A stretch of DNA of 64,000 bases from the NCBI GenBank assembly GCA_950295325.1, contig OX485806.1:47611169-47675168 (forward strand). Reading direction: 5' to 3'. The notes under the pieces were generated by a model. It was not told where the DNA came from, did no database searches, and was given only the letters and a program-made list of their open reading frames with translations. Source of the stretch: Polytrichum commune. Taxonomy: Eukaryota > Streptophyta > Polytrichopsida > Polytrichales > Polytrichaceae. This document shows positions 21,801 through 31,921 of this stretch, one piece after another. Position numbers and translations under genes: made by a program. Position 1 is the stretch's first letter. Every line of letters starts with the position of its first letter.

Positions 21801-23418
21801 TTGGGTCGATCGACCCAAACTAGGCTCTTTGCAGGTTTGGGTCGACCGACCCAAACTACACATTGTACTTAGTCTTGTTTATGTGATTGCCTCGACAAAT
21901 TCTAATTTCCCTATAACTTGGATTGTGTAGATGTCGGGGCTGAATATATACTCCTACATAGAGGATGGCGATCTGCCATTTTACAGGGTGCAGAAATCGC
22001 TGGCGAAGAAGATGGACATCCTCGATTGGATCCCGGGTAGCTACGTCGACGAGGTTGTTCAGGGTGGCGAAAACCCTCTTGATAGGGTGAGGCGCATCAA
22101 CCCGGAGGAAATGGCCATGAGGGCCACGACCCAAGTTCCCGAACCTCTGTTCGGGTTGCATCTGGGCAATCCATCCCGCATAGAAGGTGGCGAGGTTGAG
22201 GAGGAGGAGGAGGAAGAAGAGGAACACGAGGAGGCGGAGAAGGAAGGCGACGTCGAGGAAGGGGCAACGGGCTTCACGCAACAATCCGAAGCCCCTCAAC
22301 GGAAGAAGGCGATGCGGGCGGCAACCCCGCAGAGTAAGCTTGTGCCCGTCCTGACTGTGGACGATGCACGGGACATGTACTCCAGGGACGCCACCGCGAC
22401 GTTCAGGGAGAGGAGGAAGTTAAAGGGGAAGAAGCTGTATGGCGACTACTCCGTGGAGGAGACCATTGCCATAAGTAGCGAGGGCGACGATGACATTGAG
22501 CTCACCAAACGGCTAAGATCAGATCCCCCGTCCCCGACAGCGTTCGCTGGCATGGTTAGGGTGAAGCCCGAGGTCCTGAATGTGGAGGAGGCGAACGAGA
22601 AGATGAGGAGGGACGAGGAGCAGCGAGTCCGCCTGCAGAAGGTTGCCGCGGAAGAACCCTCAATGCGGAACGAGGTCGCAGAGCTGAGGGCTCTCCTGTT
22701 GGAGCAGGAGCGTCAAAGGGCGATGGCCCAACCTCCGTCCCATGCCGACTTGATATCACAAGTGATACAAGGAATGTGGGCGCAAGGTTTGGTGGTGGCT
22801 CCCTCCAGCTCCTTCCCGCACTTGCCCCCCGGCTTCCCTCCGCAGAGCATCCCTTAGCAGCCTGTGCCGCAATCGTCTTTCAGCTTCCAGCACTTGATGC
22901 GGCCCCACCAAGTTCCGTACGCGCCGGTCCAGCAAGTGGATGACCCCAACATCTGGCGCGTCTCTGGAGCCTCCTCCCCTTTGGGCCCTCCACCACTTCG
23001 GCCCCCCATAGTCATGGCGCCACCCCACCAATCGGACGACCCCAGGATGTTTGGGTCGACCGACCCAAACCCACCATCCACTGTAGTGTCCGAAGGGCCC
23101 TCTCCAGATGCAGGACAGTTTGGGTCGGGCGACCCAAACCCCGTTGCAGCGCAGTCCTCCCTTGACCAACATGGGTGTCAACTAGACACGGCCATGCTAG
23201 ATGTTGAAGGCCTGCAAGGGCCTGGTGATACCTCTACTCCTAACCAAATCGATGAACCCATGCATGATGCACATGCGGAGATTGGTTTAGGACAAGGGCC
23301 TGATGCCGATCGTTTGCAGGAGAAGGTTCCTGACGTCGTCGGAGAAGGCGGTGGCGAGAGAGGCGGGGCAGCGGGGACGGTGGAGGCTTCCATATCGTCG
23401 AGACATGACCAGGGCGAG
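18844..23418 (+). CDS. ParB-like plus degenerate DNA N6/N4-methylase-like protein gene
   Basis: Exons 18844-20169, 20439-21770 and 21931-23418 join in phase 0 through GAG|GTGAGT..GTGCAG and ATG|GTAAGT..TGTGTAG introns. Residues ~340-440 read as a ParB/DGQHR-type domain: 'GDFWLIDGQHSVEASKKI' (residues 340-357; family GxHR, here QHS), then a 'RYFNMGNKKRAY' block. Residues ~700-900 resemble the C-terminal half of an N6-adenine/N4-cytosine methylase: a late motif-I-like 'GDCMFNVFGGSKPVLAAM' followed by 'GLNIYSYIEDGDLPFYRVQKSL' (family: DPF.GSGTT..AA...GR..IGIEID..Y...A). The expected DPPY/SPPW loop is absent; its place (~706) reads 'FGMIDFRNIP', so catalysis is doubtful. The C-terminus has an acidic Glu run (22195-22260), a coiled-coil-like Glu/Arg region (22570-22730) and a Pro-rich tail. 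Three in-frame stops (TAG 19333, TAA 20062, TAG 22855) look like C-to-T changes in Gln codons. It is therefore either a young pseudogene or a transcript with recoding. The domain calls are by eye. Confidence 0.6.
20179..20348. repeat. Four palindromes in intron (20170-20438)
   Basis: Copies at ~20179, 20229, 20277 and 20328 have centres AC, AT, AT, AC. They are spaced by ~50-bp 'ctgttgcagtcttgtgttttt' linkers, so the whole 50-bp module is tandemly duplicated inside the intron. Confidence 0.93.
21799..21858. repeat. Two palindromes in intron (21771-21930)
   Basis: Copies at ~21800 (perfect, centre AT) and ~21837 (centre AC) lie ~30 bp after the splice donor. Confidence 0.93.
23048..23143. repeat. 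Two palindromes inside coding sequence
   Basis: Copies at ~23049 (centre AC) and ~23119 (centre GG) are read in frame as 'FGSTDPN' and 'FGSGDPN' in the Pro-rich tail of the ParB/methylase-like protein. Both are in the same frame and do not disrupt it. Another copy follows at ~23440-23459, just after the possible donor at 23419. Confidence 0.85.
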
Positions 23419-23903
23419 GTAATACACTGAGCCCTCCCAGTTTGGGTCGACCGACCCAAACTTCCTGGGTCACTGTCTTGTTGGCGTGGTCGTGTCCCCC
23501 TTGCTAGGAGGAAATGCACACCCCCTGCCCCCCCTGGTCTACACTTGCTCCCCCTCCCCCCAACGTGCCCCCCCACGATCCCCTTCGTCTCACCTGCATT
23601 CGACTACGCTCGACCTTGGCGGCGCGCAACCAATTTTGTAGATGTAGAATTAGGATAGTGTGAATGCCGTCGTTCACCGCACCCCCCCCCGAATCAAATT
23701 GTACATAGAGATTTGTAAAAATAAAATTATTATTTTTGGCGCCCATATGTTTGCATCCGTGTCCCAATGTATGTTGTTCCCTTGTATGTTTTTGTTGCCA
23801 CCAATGGTCCAATTCTTCTTGTGTTTGCACAAAATTTCCGTTCTGCTTGAGATGGACATAGCATAACATAGTCCTCGCCGCCTTCTCTCGCTCGTCGCCA
23901 CAG

Positions 23904-24716
23904 GGTTCGGAGCATAGCATCGCGGCTCCCCACCGATCCTCTCCGAGGAGTGTGGAGGACAGCGCGGTGGTCCCCCCGATTTTGCCCTCGCCACCTTCGC
24001 CTCCCAAGACCCGGTTCCTGGTGCTAGACCTCAACGGGGTCCTTGTCCAGTGCGTGCATTGTCCGAGGGTCCCAACGGTGCCTTTCTGCAAGCCCGAGGA
24101 CGCCAACTATGATGGACCCCCCGCGTACATCAAAAGCAAGCTAGTGTACCTCCACCCGTGGCTTCGGCGCTTCCTACAGGTCGCCCTATCCAAATGGTGG
24201 GTGATCATTTGGAGCTCCATGAAGTCCGAGAATACCCAGGCCGTCGTGGAGTTCATCTTCAAGGGACTCCAACCCCCGTGCTTGGTCCTAGGACAGGATT
24301 CTTGTAAAACATTGTACACCCCCGAGGGCAGGGTTGTGAAGAAGCCCAACAACCCCGCCGTAAACCAATTTCTTAAGGTCTTGAAGCCAGTCGTATGGGA
24401 CCAGCGTCCGACCATGGTCGGCTATCCCTACGACGTTCGCCCCACCCGTGACAACACGTTGATGGTGGACGACAGCGCTTCCAAAAACATTTTGAACCCG
24501 ACCTCCAACTTCATCGTTTGCCCCACGTGGACGGTCGAGAAGGTCCGAGACCGCTTTTTGTTAGACCTACTTAAGTACATTCAAACGCTCGTGGGGAGCG
24601 GACTACCCGTGCCCCGGTTCCTTAGTTGTAATCCGATAGGCGAAAGATACATGGATCCGAAGGACTATATGTACAGAAAGTTGTACGCTCACGCAAAATA
24701 TAATAAACTCATTTGA
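23904..24716 (+). CDS. FCP1/NIF-like HAD phosphatase domain exon
   Basis: The exon opens after a CGCCACAG acceptor (23903) and stays open from 23904. An alternative start would need a GTG at 23952, so it is more likely an internal exon. It is phase-0 compatible with the GAG|GTAATA donor at 23418 of the upstream gene. Counting from 23952: 'FLVLDLNGVLVQ' at 22-33 (DLNG is the version of the DxDx(T/V) nucleophile motif usual in one plant FCP1-like subfamily), 'WWVIIWSSMKSEN' at ~79-91, a K-N-P segment, and 'NTLMVDDSASKNI' (DD at 173-174) for motif IV. The end 'YIQTLVGSGLPVPRF' is family-typical. Such proteins are Mg-dependent phosphoserine phosphatases or scaffolds; the second Asp being Asn may lower activity. 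It ends at TGA 24714, which could again be a C-to-T change of CGA. Confidence 0.7.
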   Translation, partial: GSEHSIAAPHRSSPRSVEDSAVVPPILPSPPSPPKTRFLVLDLNGVLVQCVHCPRVPTVPFCKPEDANYDGPPAYIKSKLVYLHPWLRRFLQVALSKWWVIIWSSMKSENTQAVVEFIFKGLQPPCLVLGQDSCKTLYTPEGRVVKKPNNPAVNQFLKVLKPVVWDQRPTMVGYPYDVRPTRDNTLMVDDSASKNILNPTSNFIVCPTWTVEKVRDRFLLDLLKYIQTLVGSGLPVPRFLSCNPIGERYMDPKDYMYRKLYAHAKYNKLI

Positions 24717-24837
24717 GATACTACATGGTGTGCCATTGTGTGTGATATAGTATGCCTCAATTGTATATCGATTTTCTCATGCTCCCCCCCTGCCCCCCTC
24801 CCCTTGGGTTTTGTTTGTTTTAATTTTGCCATCAGCG

Positions 24838-25638
24838 TTTGGAGCCCTCGATTGAGATCGTCAGCGAATCAAACTTGGGGAGCTTCTTCTACGAGACCGT
24901 CTACGATGCCGCGTCCACCATCGACTACTCCAAGGAGCCTTTTGACGCCGGCGTCGTCGATAGCCCCCCACCCAAGCAAATCTTTCGGCGATCTCCGTCC
25001 CCGTCGCCGCTCAAGGGCATAAATCGCAAATGCGTCCGGACGTCCCCCTCTCGGCCCGGCGGCAGTAGTACACCTCAACGGCGGCTGCGGATGGACGCTC
25101 GGCCTACGAAGAGTGGCACCCTTCCTATTCCTTTGCGGGATGCATTGCCCCTCCTCGCCGACTCCGACGGGAACGCCCCCGGTGACAAGGTGAACCCCCC
25201 CCCCCCAAAACATGGTTAACAGCGCATTACAATCATCCGGCACTTAAAAAATGAACGTGTGACACGTTTGGGTCTTCCTCTTTAAACTAACACGTGTGTT
25301 CTTGCATTCACGCGTTGCAGGTTGCTCCCACCCGTAGACCTATGCGGGCTAGTGCGTCCGTCGAGTTGGAGCGTTTCTACTCCATGACCAGAAATGCAAG
25401 ACTGTCCACTTCATCGTGTTCGAATTCTTCGTCATATAATTCGGGCGGCCGACGGAATCCAAAATGTGTTATTGATGGCGGTCACCCCAAGAATGGCTAT
25501 AGTCGCGGGGCGGAGATTTTCAGGAATGTTGAAGCAATGCGAGCAAAAGAAGCCGCAGCAAAAGAAAAAGAGGCAAAAGAAAAAAAAGCAAAAGAAAATG
25601 AAGCAAAAGAAAAAGAGGTAGTCTCCGAGGCTAGATAG
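24838..25638 (+). CDS. Two further exons of unrecognised function
   Basis: The open segment after a CCATCAG acceptor (~24837) runs to 25189, where AAG|GTGAAC is a donor. The partner acceptor GCGTTGCAG ends at 25320 and the next exon runs 25321-25638 in phase 0, ending EVVSEAR-stop. The first exon is Ser/Pro/Arg-rich. The second ends in a low-complexity 'KEAAAKEKEAKEKKAKE' helix with a basic charge pattern. No catalytic domain is recognised. By position it may be the 3' part of the FCP1-like gene or of a larger fused gene. The junction to 24716 is not phase-compatible with any donor I could find. Confidence 0.45.
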
Positions 25639-25799
25639 GCCATAGTAGGCGTAGGGTTTTGGGCCATAGGCAAGAACATTTTGGGTCGCACTATCCAATG
25701 GATGTGTTGTGTTAGCATGCTATGCATTTTACATGCCACACTTTGTATGTTTTTTTTTTGCAATAATATAAGTGTCACATGATTTCCCCTTCCATATGG

Positions 25800-26025
25800 T
25801 CTAAGGTTTGGATTGCCCTACCTAAACCATCACAAATATGAGTTTGGAATATTTTGTATGTTATATTATATTGGTTCACATATTTCCCCTTCAATATGAT
25901 CTATGGTTTGGATTGCCCTACCTAAACCATATTCATACAAGTTTTTGTGCGATAATATGAATGTTTTAAGATTTCCCCTTCAACTTGGCCTAAGGTTTGG
26001 ATTGCCCGCCCTAAACAATCCCAAA
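25800..26025. repeat. Three tandem copies of a decayed palindrome module
   Basis: 'ggtttggattgccctac' followed by 'ctaaacca' occurs at ~25806, 25911 and 25992, each preceded by 'atttccccttc'. The sequence is what C/G-to-T/A decay of the TTTGGGTCG-NN-CGACCCAAA palindrome would give, and it lies next to the palindrome-bearing locus. Period is ~80-105 bp. Confidence 0.65.
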
Positions 26026-26189
26026 TATTGAGTTATTAACGGGGTTCTTGTTCTAAACACCCACTTCAAAGTGTTCGCATCTTACAACTTTCTCCAATAT
26101 GTGTTCCATTTATCCTTGTTCTTATTTCTGTGAATGTCTCAAAATGCCCAAAAAGTCTCAATTTAACGAATATAGTGTTCCATGCAAAT

Positions 26190-27350
26190 TTCAACATTCA
26201 TTACCAACACCGTTCCATCCTAAGGTACATTGGCTTTATTTTACAGGGTATGCATATAGGTCATGTTATTTCTCCATTTGCTTTAAATGTTTCAAAGGGA
26301 TCATTTCGCATATACTCATATCCACTATAGCCATGATATTAGGTGATCAATATAGGTCAAAAATAAAGAATAGGTGTACAAATACGGTGTCCTACTATAG
26401 GACTCCAAGTTACAAATGGGTTATGGTATTCATGGGGGTTTACCTAGTGTAAAATGTTGCATAGACATGTGATATCCAACATAATTTTTTGGGGGGTATT
26501 TTTTTTGGCATACATTTTGAGGACCCTATTATTATATGATATTAAAATTCAAGATTTATATTATTTTCCCTTAAAAATTATTTTTTTTGAAATTGGGATA
26601 AGAATTAATAGAGGCATTTTCAAGATTCAATAAACAATAAAACAACAATAAAATTTTCTTTTGATGTGCATTTATTGAATAGATGTAGTATAAATATTGC
26701 AATACAAATGATGCAAGTATGAACCAGTAAGGTCTACCATACACATAGACCATTTAAACTCAAGCATAAACAAATTATGCTAGACACCAAACATTGTTGC
26801 TACCTAATGCATACAACTATGAGGATGGTTGATATGCCATTGTCACTATACATATAATTGAATCAACATCTATCCATTTGGAGTCTGAAACATCATATTT
26901 GTACTTCAAAAAACCTATAGCTTTAGAAAATCAATACAATAAGACTATAATGTTGTAATTAAATCCAATTTTCTTCCATAGGATGACAGTTGGTTCAAAA
27001 GGTTTATAGGTTGTCGCGATATTTTGATCCAACTCTCTTTTGCATCTCTACACCATTTGCATCTTTTGCACCCATTCTACTTAATAGGATCCCACATCCT
27101 TTGTCGTTGCCACACTTACTACAACTGCAACTCTACCTCTTCTTTGCTTTGCCGCAACTTTTGTAGCAGATTTTCTTAATGTGCTTTGCCTTTTCACAAA
27201 GTATACTATGTAATCTGAGCCCAATTTCAATAGGCAAGTAGAACTAGAAGAAGCAACACTTAGATAGTCAGTAGAATTACTAAATTATATTGACTTTATA
27301 CAAGTCAACATTTCTTTGCTTAAGAAAAGGTTGCTCTTTAGTTGATTAAG
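26190..27350. other. AT-rich stretch, no firm gene
   Basis: Between ~27010 and 27190 the minus strand reads through a Lys/Cys-rich segment with a 'CSCSKCGNDKGCG' cluster. This could be a remnant of a zinc-binding protein but is interrupted and too short to name. Confidence 0.35.
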
Positions 27351-27353
27351 TAA

Positions 27354-28114
27354 GGGGGCCATTCACGGTTGGGGTACTACTTTTGGGCGTCTAACGGAAA
27401 ACGGACTTTTTTGGATAGCTTCACATGCTTGGTATGCTTAGATTTGTATTGTGAAGCATATTTTGGATCATACCTACATTTCATACTCCATATCGAGTAC
27501 ACTGACAAAGTTAATTTAGAAGGAATAGGGTCATCTAAGATATCCTTTTAATTCCTTAAAGGACATTTAGGAGTGCTGTCTTAATTGTTCACCTTAGGAT
27601 CAAGGAATGAAAATGACAACAAGAATCAATCGAAACGATCCCAAATTTTTTCCTCACACTCATCGTTCAAGTGTGTACCAATAGAACCAAATGTGTATTG
27701 AATAGCAATTGCCCAACTTTACATGTGGCACCAAACATGTCCAAATATACATATACTCACAGCCACACGTAAAAGGAACGTCTAGTATTAGAATTGGACA
27801 AAAAAATTTATATGAATGGACACATGACACTTTTACCAAGGTACCAATATACATAACAGGAAATAATTGACCACCAATGCACACCTAAATAGCAAAAAAA
27901 TGCCACTGATGTGGCCTAGGGTTTAGGGTTTAGGGTTTAGGGTGATTATTAAATAATAATAAAAATATTTCTTGATAAAGCTTATAAACTATCTACTTAT
28001 TTATGTAAAATTTATTGATCAAATAATAGTAAATCATGATAAAAACCAAGATCAATGCGACATAGTCCTTAAGTCCTTTGTCCCGAAAGTAGTACCCTGA
28101 TCGTGAATGGCCCC
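27354..28114. mobile_element. TIR element with TAA duplication (PIF/Harbinger-like), 761 bp
   Basis: The left end GGGGGCCATTCACGGTTGG continues with 'ggtactacttttggg'. The right end (28080-28114) is its reverse complement with a few mismatches. Both sides are flanked by TAA (27351-27353 and 28115-28117), the 3-bp duplication typical of PIF/Harbinger elements; TAAG is also possible because of the adjoining G. No transposase is seen inside. It contains a short TTTAGGG array (27908-27941). Confidence 0.7.
27908..27941. repeat. Interstitial telomere-type TTTAGGG repeats
   Basis: About four head-to-tail TTTAGGG units are present, the plant telomere sequence, far too short to be a chromosome end. 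It is located within the TIR element. Confidence 0.9.
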
Positions 28115-28117
28115 TAA

Positions 28118-29285
28118 GGTACGTTTGTATATGGTATTCTCTATGAATTCAACAATATGGGAAATAACATCACATGCAACGACATCAATAGCAACATTTG
28201 GTGTACAATCTTGACTATCCATCATTTGAATTAGTGCATCTTTTACCTCACCCTCCGTAGGATTCACCTCATCACAATTATTGTTAGAGTTTTTCCTCTA
28301 GATGGTACTCATAGCCTAACCACGCCACTTGCGTAATCATAGCCTAACCATGCCACTATGCCATAGTCAAAACTTGCACACCTCTATGATCTCACACACC
28401 CTTGTTAGACACATAACAAATGAGAAAGAAGGGTGGATATGAGCACCCATTAGGGTTTCATGGAGGTCATTCCTCCTCCCCTAAGGTGTCCTTCAATGGA
28501 TTAGATATTGCATTTTATGAATAAATTAATTTCATTATTTGGGATGACAAATTAGAGATCATTAGGAAGAAAACCAAAACATCTATACAACAATTTGGCC
28601 ACTGTTGGCATTTTTCAAAAGAATGATATCAATATACTTATAATTTTTTGGGATATTTGTTCATGTATGTTACATATAATTTTTTTGTAAATCATATTAT
28701 AACTAGTAAGCCAAGTTTCTCTAACCTAAGTATTAGGTATAAAGGCCATCTTTTGTTGATTTTAATTGTAATAAATGCCAACCTATGTTATATTCCACCC
28801 CCTTTTGGAAATATATTGGAATTGTGCCCCCCAAGGGGTATTTGAATACTAGTCGGGTCTACATATAATGCAATAACTTTCATTCCTAAGTAAAGTCTCC
28901 CAAAGATTTCCAATATGATTTCAAAAGATATTGGTAGAGAAATTCCCCCATACATTCAAAGAGTAAGGTATGTGGGAGTTATTTAGTTTGTTTTTCATAT
29001 TTTCCAAGAAACTTTGCATTGCATTACCTAATCTAATGTGAAACATGAACAAAAATCCGATTGAATATTGATGCTCCCTTTATTTACTTATGATTACCAA
29101 CAATCTTTATTGTGTTCACAATTGAATGTGGATTAGTCGTTAAATTTTGAAGAAGTAGTCCAATATGCCTCAAAACATGTGTCTTTATGATGTTTGTTCT
29201 CTTATCTTTATGGTATATTGTAGGTGGTATATAATCTAGGTTATATACAAAGGTTTTAGCCTTTACAATCACTAACAAAGGTATC
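28118..29285. other. AT-rich stretch without firm gene
   Basis: One minus-strand ORF (28267-28052) runs across the TIR boundary and matches nothing I know. The rest is low complexity. Confidence 0.35.
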
Positions 29286-29289
29286 ATGT

Positions 29290-30175
29290 GAATATTAGAT
29301 TATTAAACTTAAATGCTCCACCAAGACTGAAGTCAAGACAATACATTTCAAATTGTGTTCATGCTCCATGGAGTAATCCTCCAAAGAAAGTTACGATCAT
29401 AAGCAAAGCCTGCATTGGGGAGGTTGTAACAAAGTATTGTTGTCCAAAGAGTTGTGTTCAACACTTCTCCAGGGCCAAGATTGTTGCCTTGCAAAGTGGA
29501 ATGTGACGGTGTGATTATTGTTTGAATTCCACAATGAACCTTGACATGCACATGAACATCCATTTGGACTCTGAAGAAAATGGGGTTGTCATAGTGGAGG
29601 ACATAAATTTTTATATTGCAATGCTTGGTGCATTACTTTAATGTTTTTAGGGCCTGTTTATAAGTAGAGGATACTGGCTTTTGGAATGGGAATGATAAGT
29701 GATCATCACGCATGGTAATATGGACACCTAAAATCAAGGCATGCCACCAAACATGTTATTTTTCCACTAGGTTGCATCATTTCTCCATAAGTGAAAGTCA
29801 TGCCCCAGAAGTTGCACATTGTAGCAAATGATGAGGAGGTGTTGGCAAAGGTTTTACCAACATGCACAAAAGGAAGGAGATTCTCAAGGAGGTAAACAAG
29901 ACCAATGAACAATTATCTTTACCTACTTCATCTATATCAAATTTGAGGGAAAATATTCACACAATATTATGGCAATTATGTGGTGAGAACATAGGGTGAT
30001 AAGTTTGCTTGATTCTCCATTTGTGATGACAAGGAGTTGCTAAATGAACATCCTATTGATTTGGTGTTGTACTGGCTCCATAATGATGCCTTGGCCAAAC
30101 ACCTTGTTAAACAAGATGTCCACATGCAACATTATTATGTTTGTAGATATTTCTCTATCAACATGACATCTTAAG
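29290..30175 (+). pseudogene. Second DUF7869-type copy, decayed
   Basis: Reading across frames, four blocks line up in order with ORF 1 of the gene at 10474-13349: 'VVTKYCCPKSCVQHFSRAK' (partner 'EVATKDCCVHRCCQLFPRDK'), 'LDMHMNIHL' (partner 'LDVHTAIHV'), 'ANDEEVLAKVLPTCTK' (partner 'ATGEKVVEKVLPTGTK'), and 'DKFACFSICD' with a distal 'HVHMQHYY..RYFSI'-like end (partner 'GDKFARCSKC' ... 'HRNDYYTNRALSI'). Stops and frameshifts lie between blocks. The part equivalent to ORF 2 (the DUF7869 domain itself) is not seen. Opposite strand to the better copy. Confidence 0.65.
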
Positions 30176-30179
30176 TCTT

Positions 30180-31920
30180 AGCAATTATCTAAGACTTAAT
30201 TATCTAAGAGTTTTTTTTTATGATGGGAGTCCAAAACATAGATAATAATTTTAGGGTGCAAGTCCAAACGTCTATTTTGACACTAAGATGTAAGATGGAA
30301 ACCTAGTCAAGGGCTAATCAAATTCATGATCCTCAACTTCTTTTCTTTTAGGTTTTCTTTCTAGACATCATTCATCCTCGCAGATGTGCAAATGGATGTG
30401 ATGTGGCCCTTGGCCATTGCGTCATGTCATAAATGATGCGATGCTTCTTAAAGTGTATTTTTCATTACTGTAGTAATGATATTAGTACAAAAAATTTATT
30501 TTCAAGTTCATACCTTTGATCGATTGCTACAAATAGTGGATTTCTAAGTACAAATAATTAATAAAAAAAAGAAAAAACTAAATTGTTATATATTGTTGGC
30601 TGCAAAATATAATGATGCTTTGTTTTAATAGTTTGTTGGTTTTTCTTGAAGTCGATTGTTAATAGCAGTCAACCAACTAGCCGACCTTGATGACCTAGAA
30701 AGGGGAGTCCAAGGACTATGCTTGAAAATTCTACAATGCACAATATGAATGAAAAGCTTATGGTTTTTCATGCAAAAGGAACTGTATGGACTTTTGCCTT
30801 GTATGGCGGGCAATCTGACGGTGGGGCTTTCCGCGCTGGCAGAATGACCTCCTTACAAATGGGGAGAATCTGCTTATTTGTGAGCAGGTTTTAATAAAAT
30901 AAAAAACTCACAAGTGCTTTTCGAATACCCTGGGAAATTGTGACAGGGTAATAACACGAACTAAAGAAAACCAATCATACTGTTTCCTACAGCCAGGTGG
31001 ACGGACGAGTAACCACGCGGCTCGGCTGGTCAGTGGCATGAACGACCGAGAGCACCAACGTCATCGTCTTTTATTGTCACTTCCGGCTCCTGAGAACTCT
31101 TAGCTTTGTTTTGGATGGGAATTTTGATTTTGTAGTCGGGTCCTTCATCTTTAATTGCTCCAGCAATTCTCTCATTATACAAGTTTGTCTTGGCCAGTCT
31201 CGAAGTATACTTCCTGTATAGTGCAGATCCGTCGTGGTCACTAGCATTGCGAAAGGTTATCTGCAGTGCGTGCATGCTAAGACGAGTCGGGGGCATTTTG
31301 TGCATGAGATTCTGCTCGAGATACGAGGCGCAGGTTAGTTACTTGAATCTAAGACTACAATATGACCTTGTAAGTTATTGCGTCAATTACTGGATGCGGA
31401 TTCATTGAACTTTGCGCAAGAGAATGTCGCGTCACACATATTTTTCCTGGCCAATTTCGGTGCGTAAATACAGGTCCGTCCTGATGACTACCATCGCAAT
31501 CAACTAAATTCAAGAAGGTTGCCTAGCATTCAGTGCATATCGAACAGTGCTCAACGAAACATAGGCGTTCTATTTACAAGATTCTGCTTGTCTATATACG
31601 GACTCGAGGCGCAGATAATCAGTCGAGGTGATCACTGGACTAGGCTAGAACTTCGTGAGGATTATTCTGTCCTTTAGAGGTTTCACGAACACCCGAAGTG
31701 GAGTGGCCTTCACGATTACACTTGCCACGAAATCTCCGGGCGGTGCAGGCGGAGGTTTGTCAGCCAGGAGAGGTCGGCACAACTCCTGGTGCCGTTCGGA
31801 TCTGTTCTGGGAGAACTTGAAGACACTATTCACTGTGAAAATCAAGGAGGCGAAATATTCAGTTGAAAATCCTGTGTGTCCTGAGGAAATCAGAGAATAG
31901 AGACCTCACGAGCTTGAATA
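30180..31920. other. Intergenic DNA upstream of the GDSL gene
   Basis: From ~30750 the base composition becomes more even than in the AT-rich DNA before it. Short ORFs on both strands (31305-31030 minus; 31655-31900 plus) match nothing I know. It probably contains the promoter and leader of the GDSL gene starting at 31922. Confidence 0.4.
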
Positions 31921-31921
31921 G

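Noticed and set aside
18844-23430. Reassigned genetic code (TAG/TAA read as Gln) to explain the stops in the ParB/methylase-like gene
   Set aside because: The GDSL gene and other frames end at normal TAG/TGA/TAA, and TGA also replaces Arg codons in the retroelement; C-to-T decay explains all cases.
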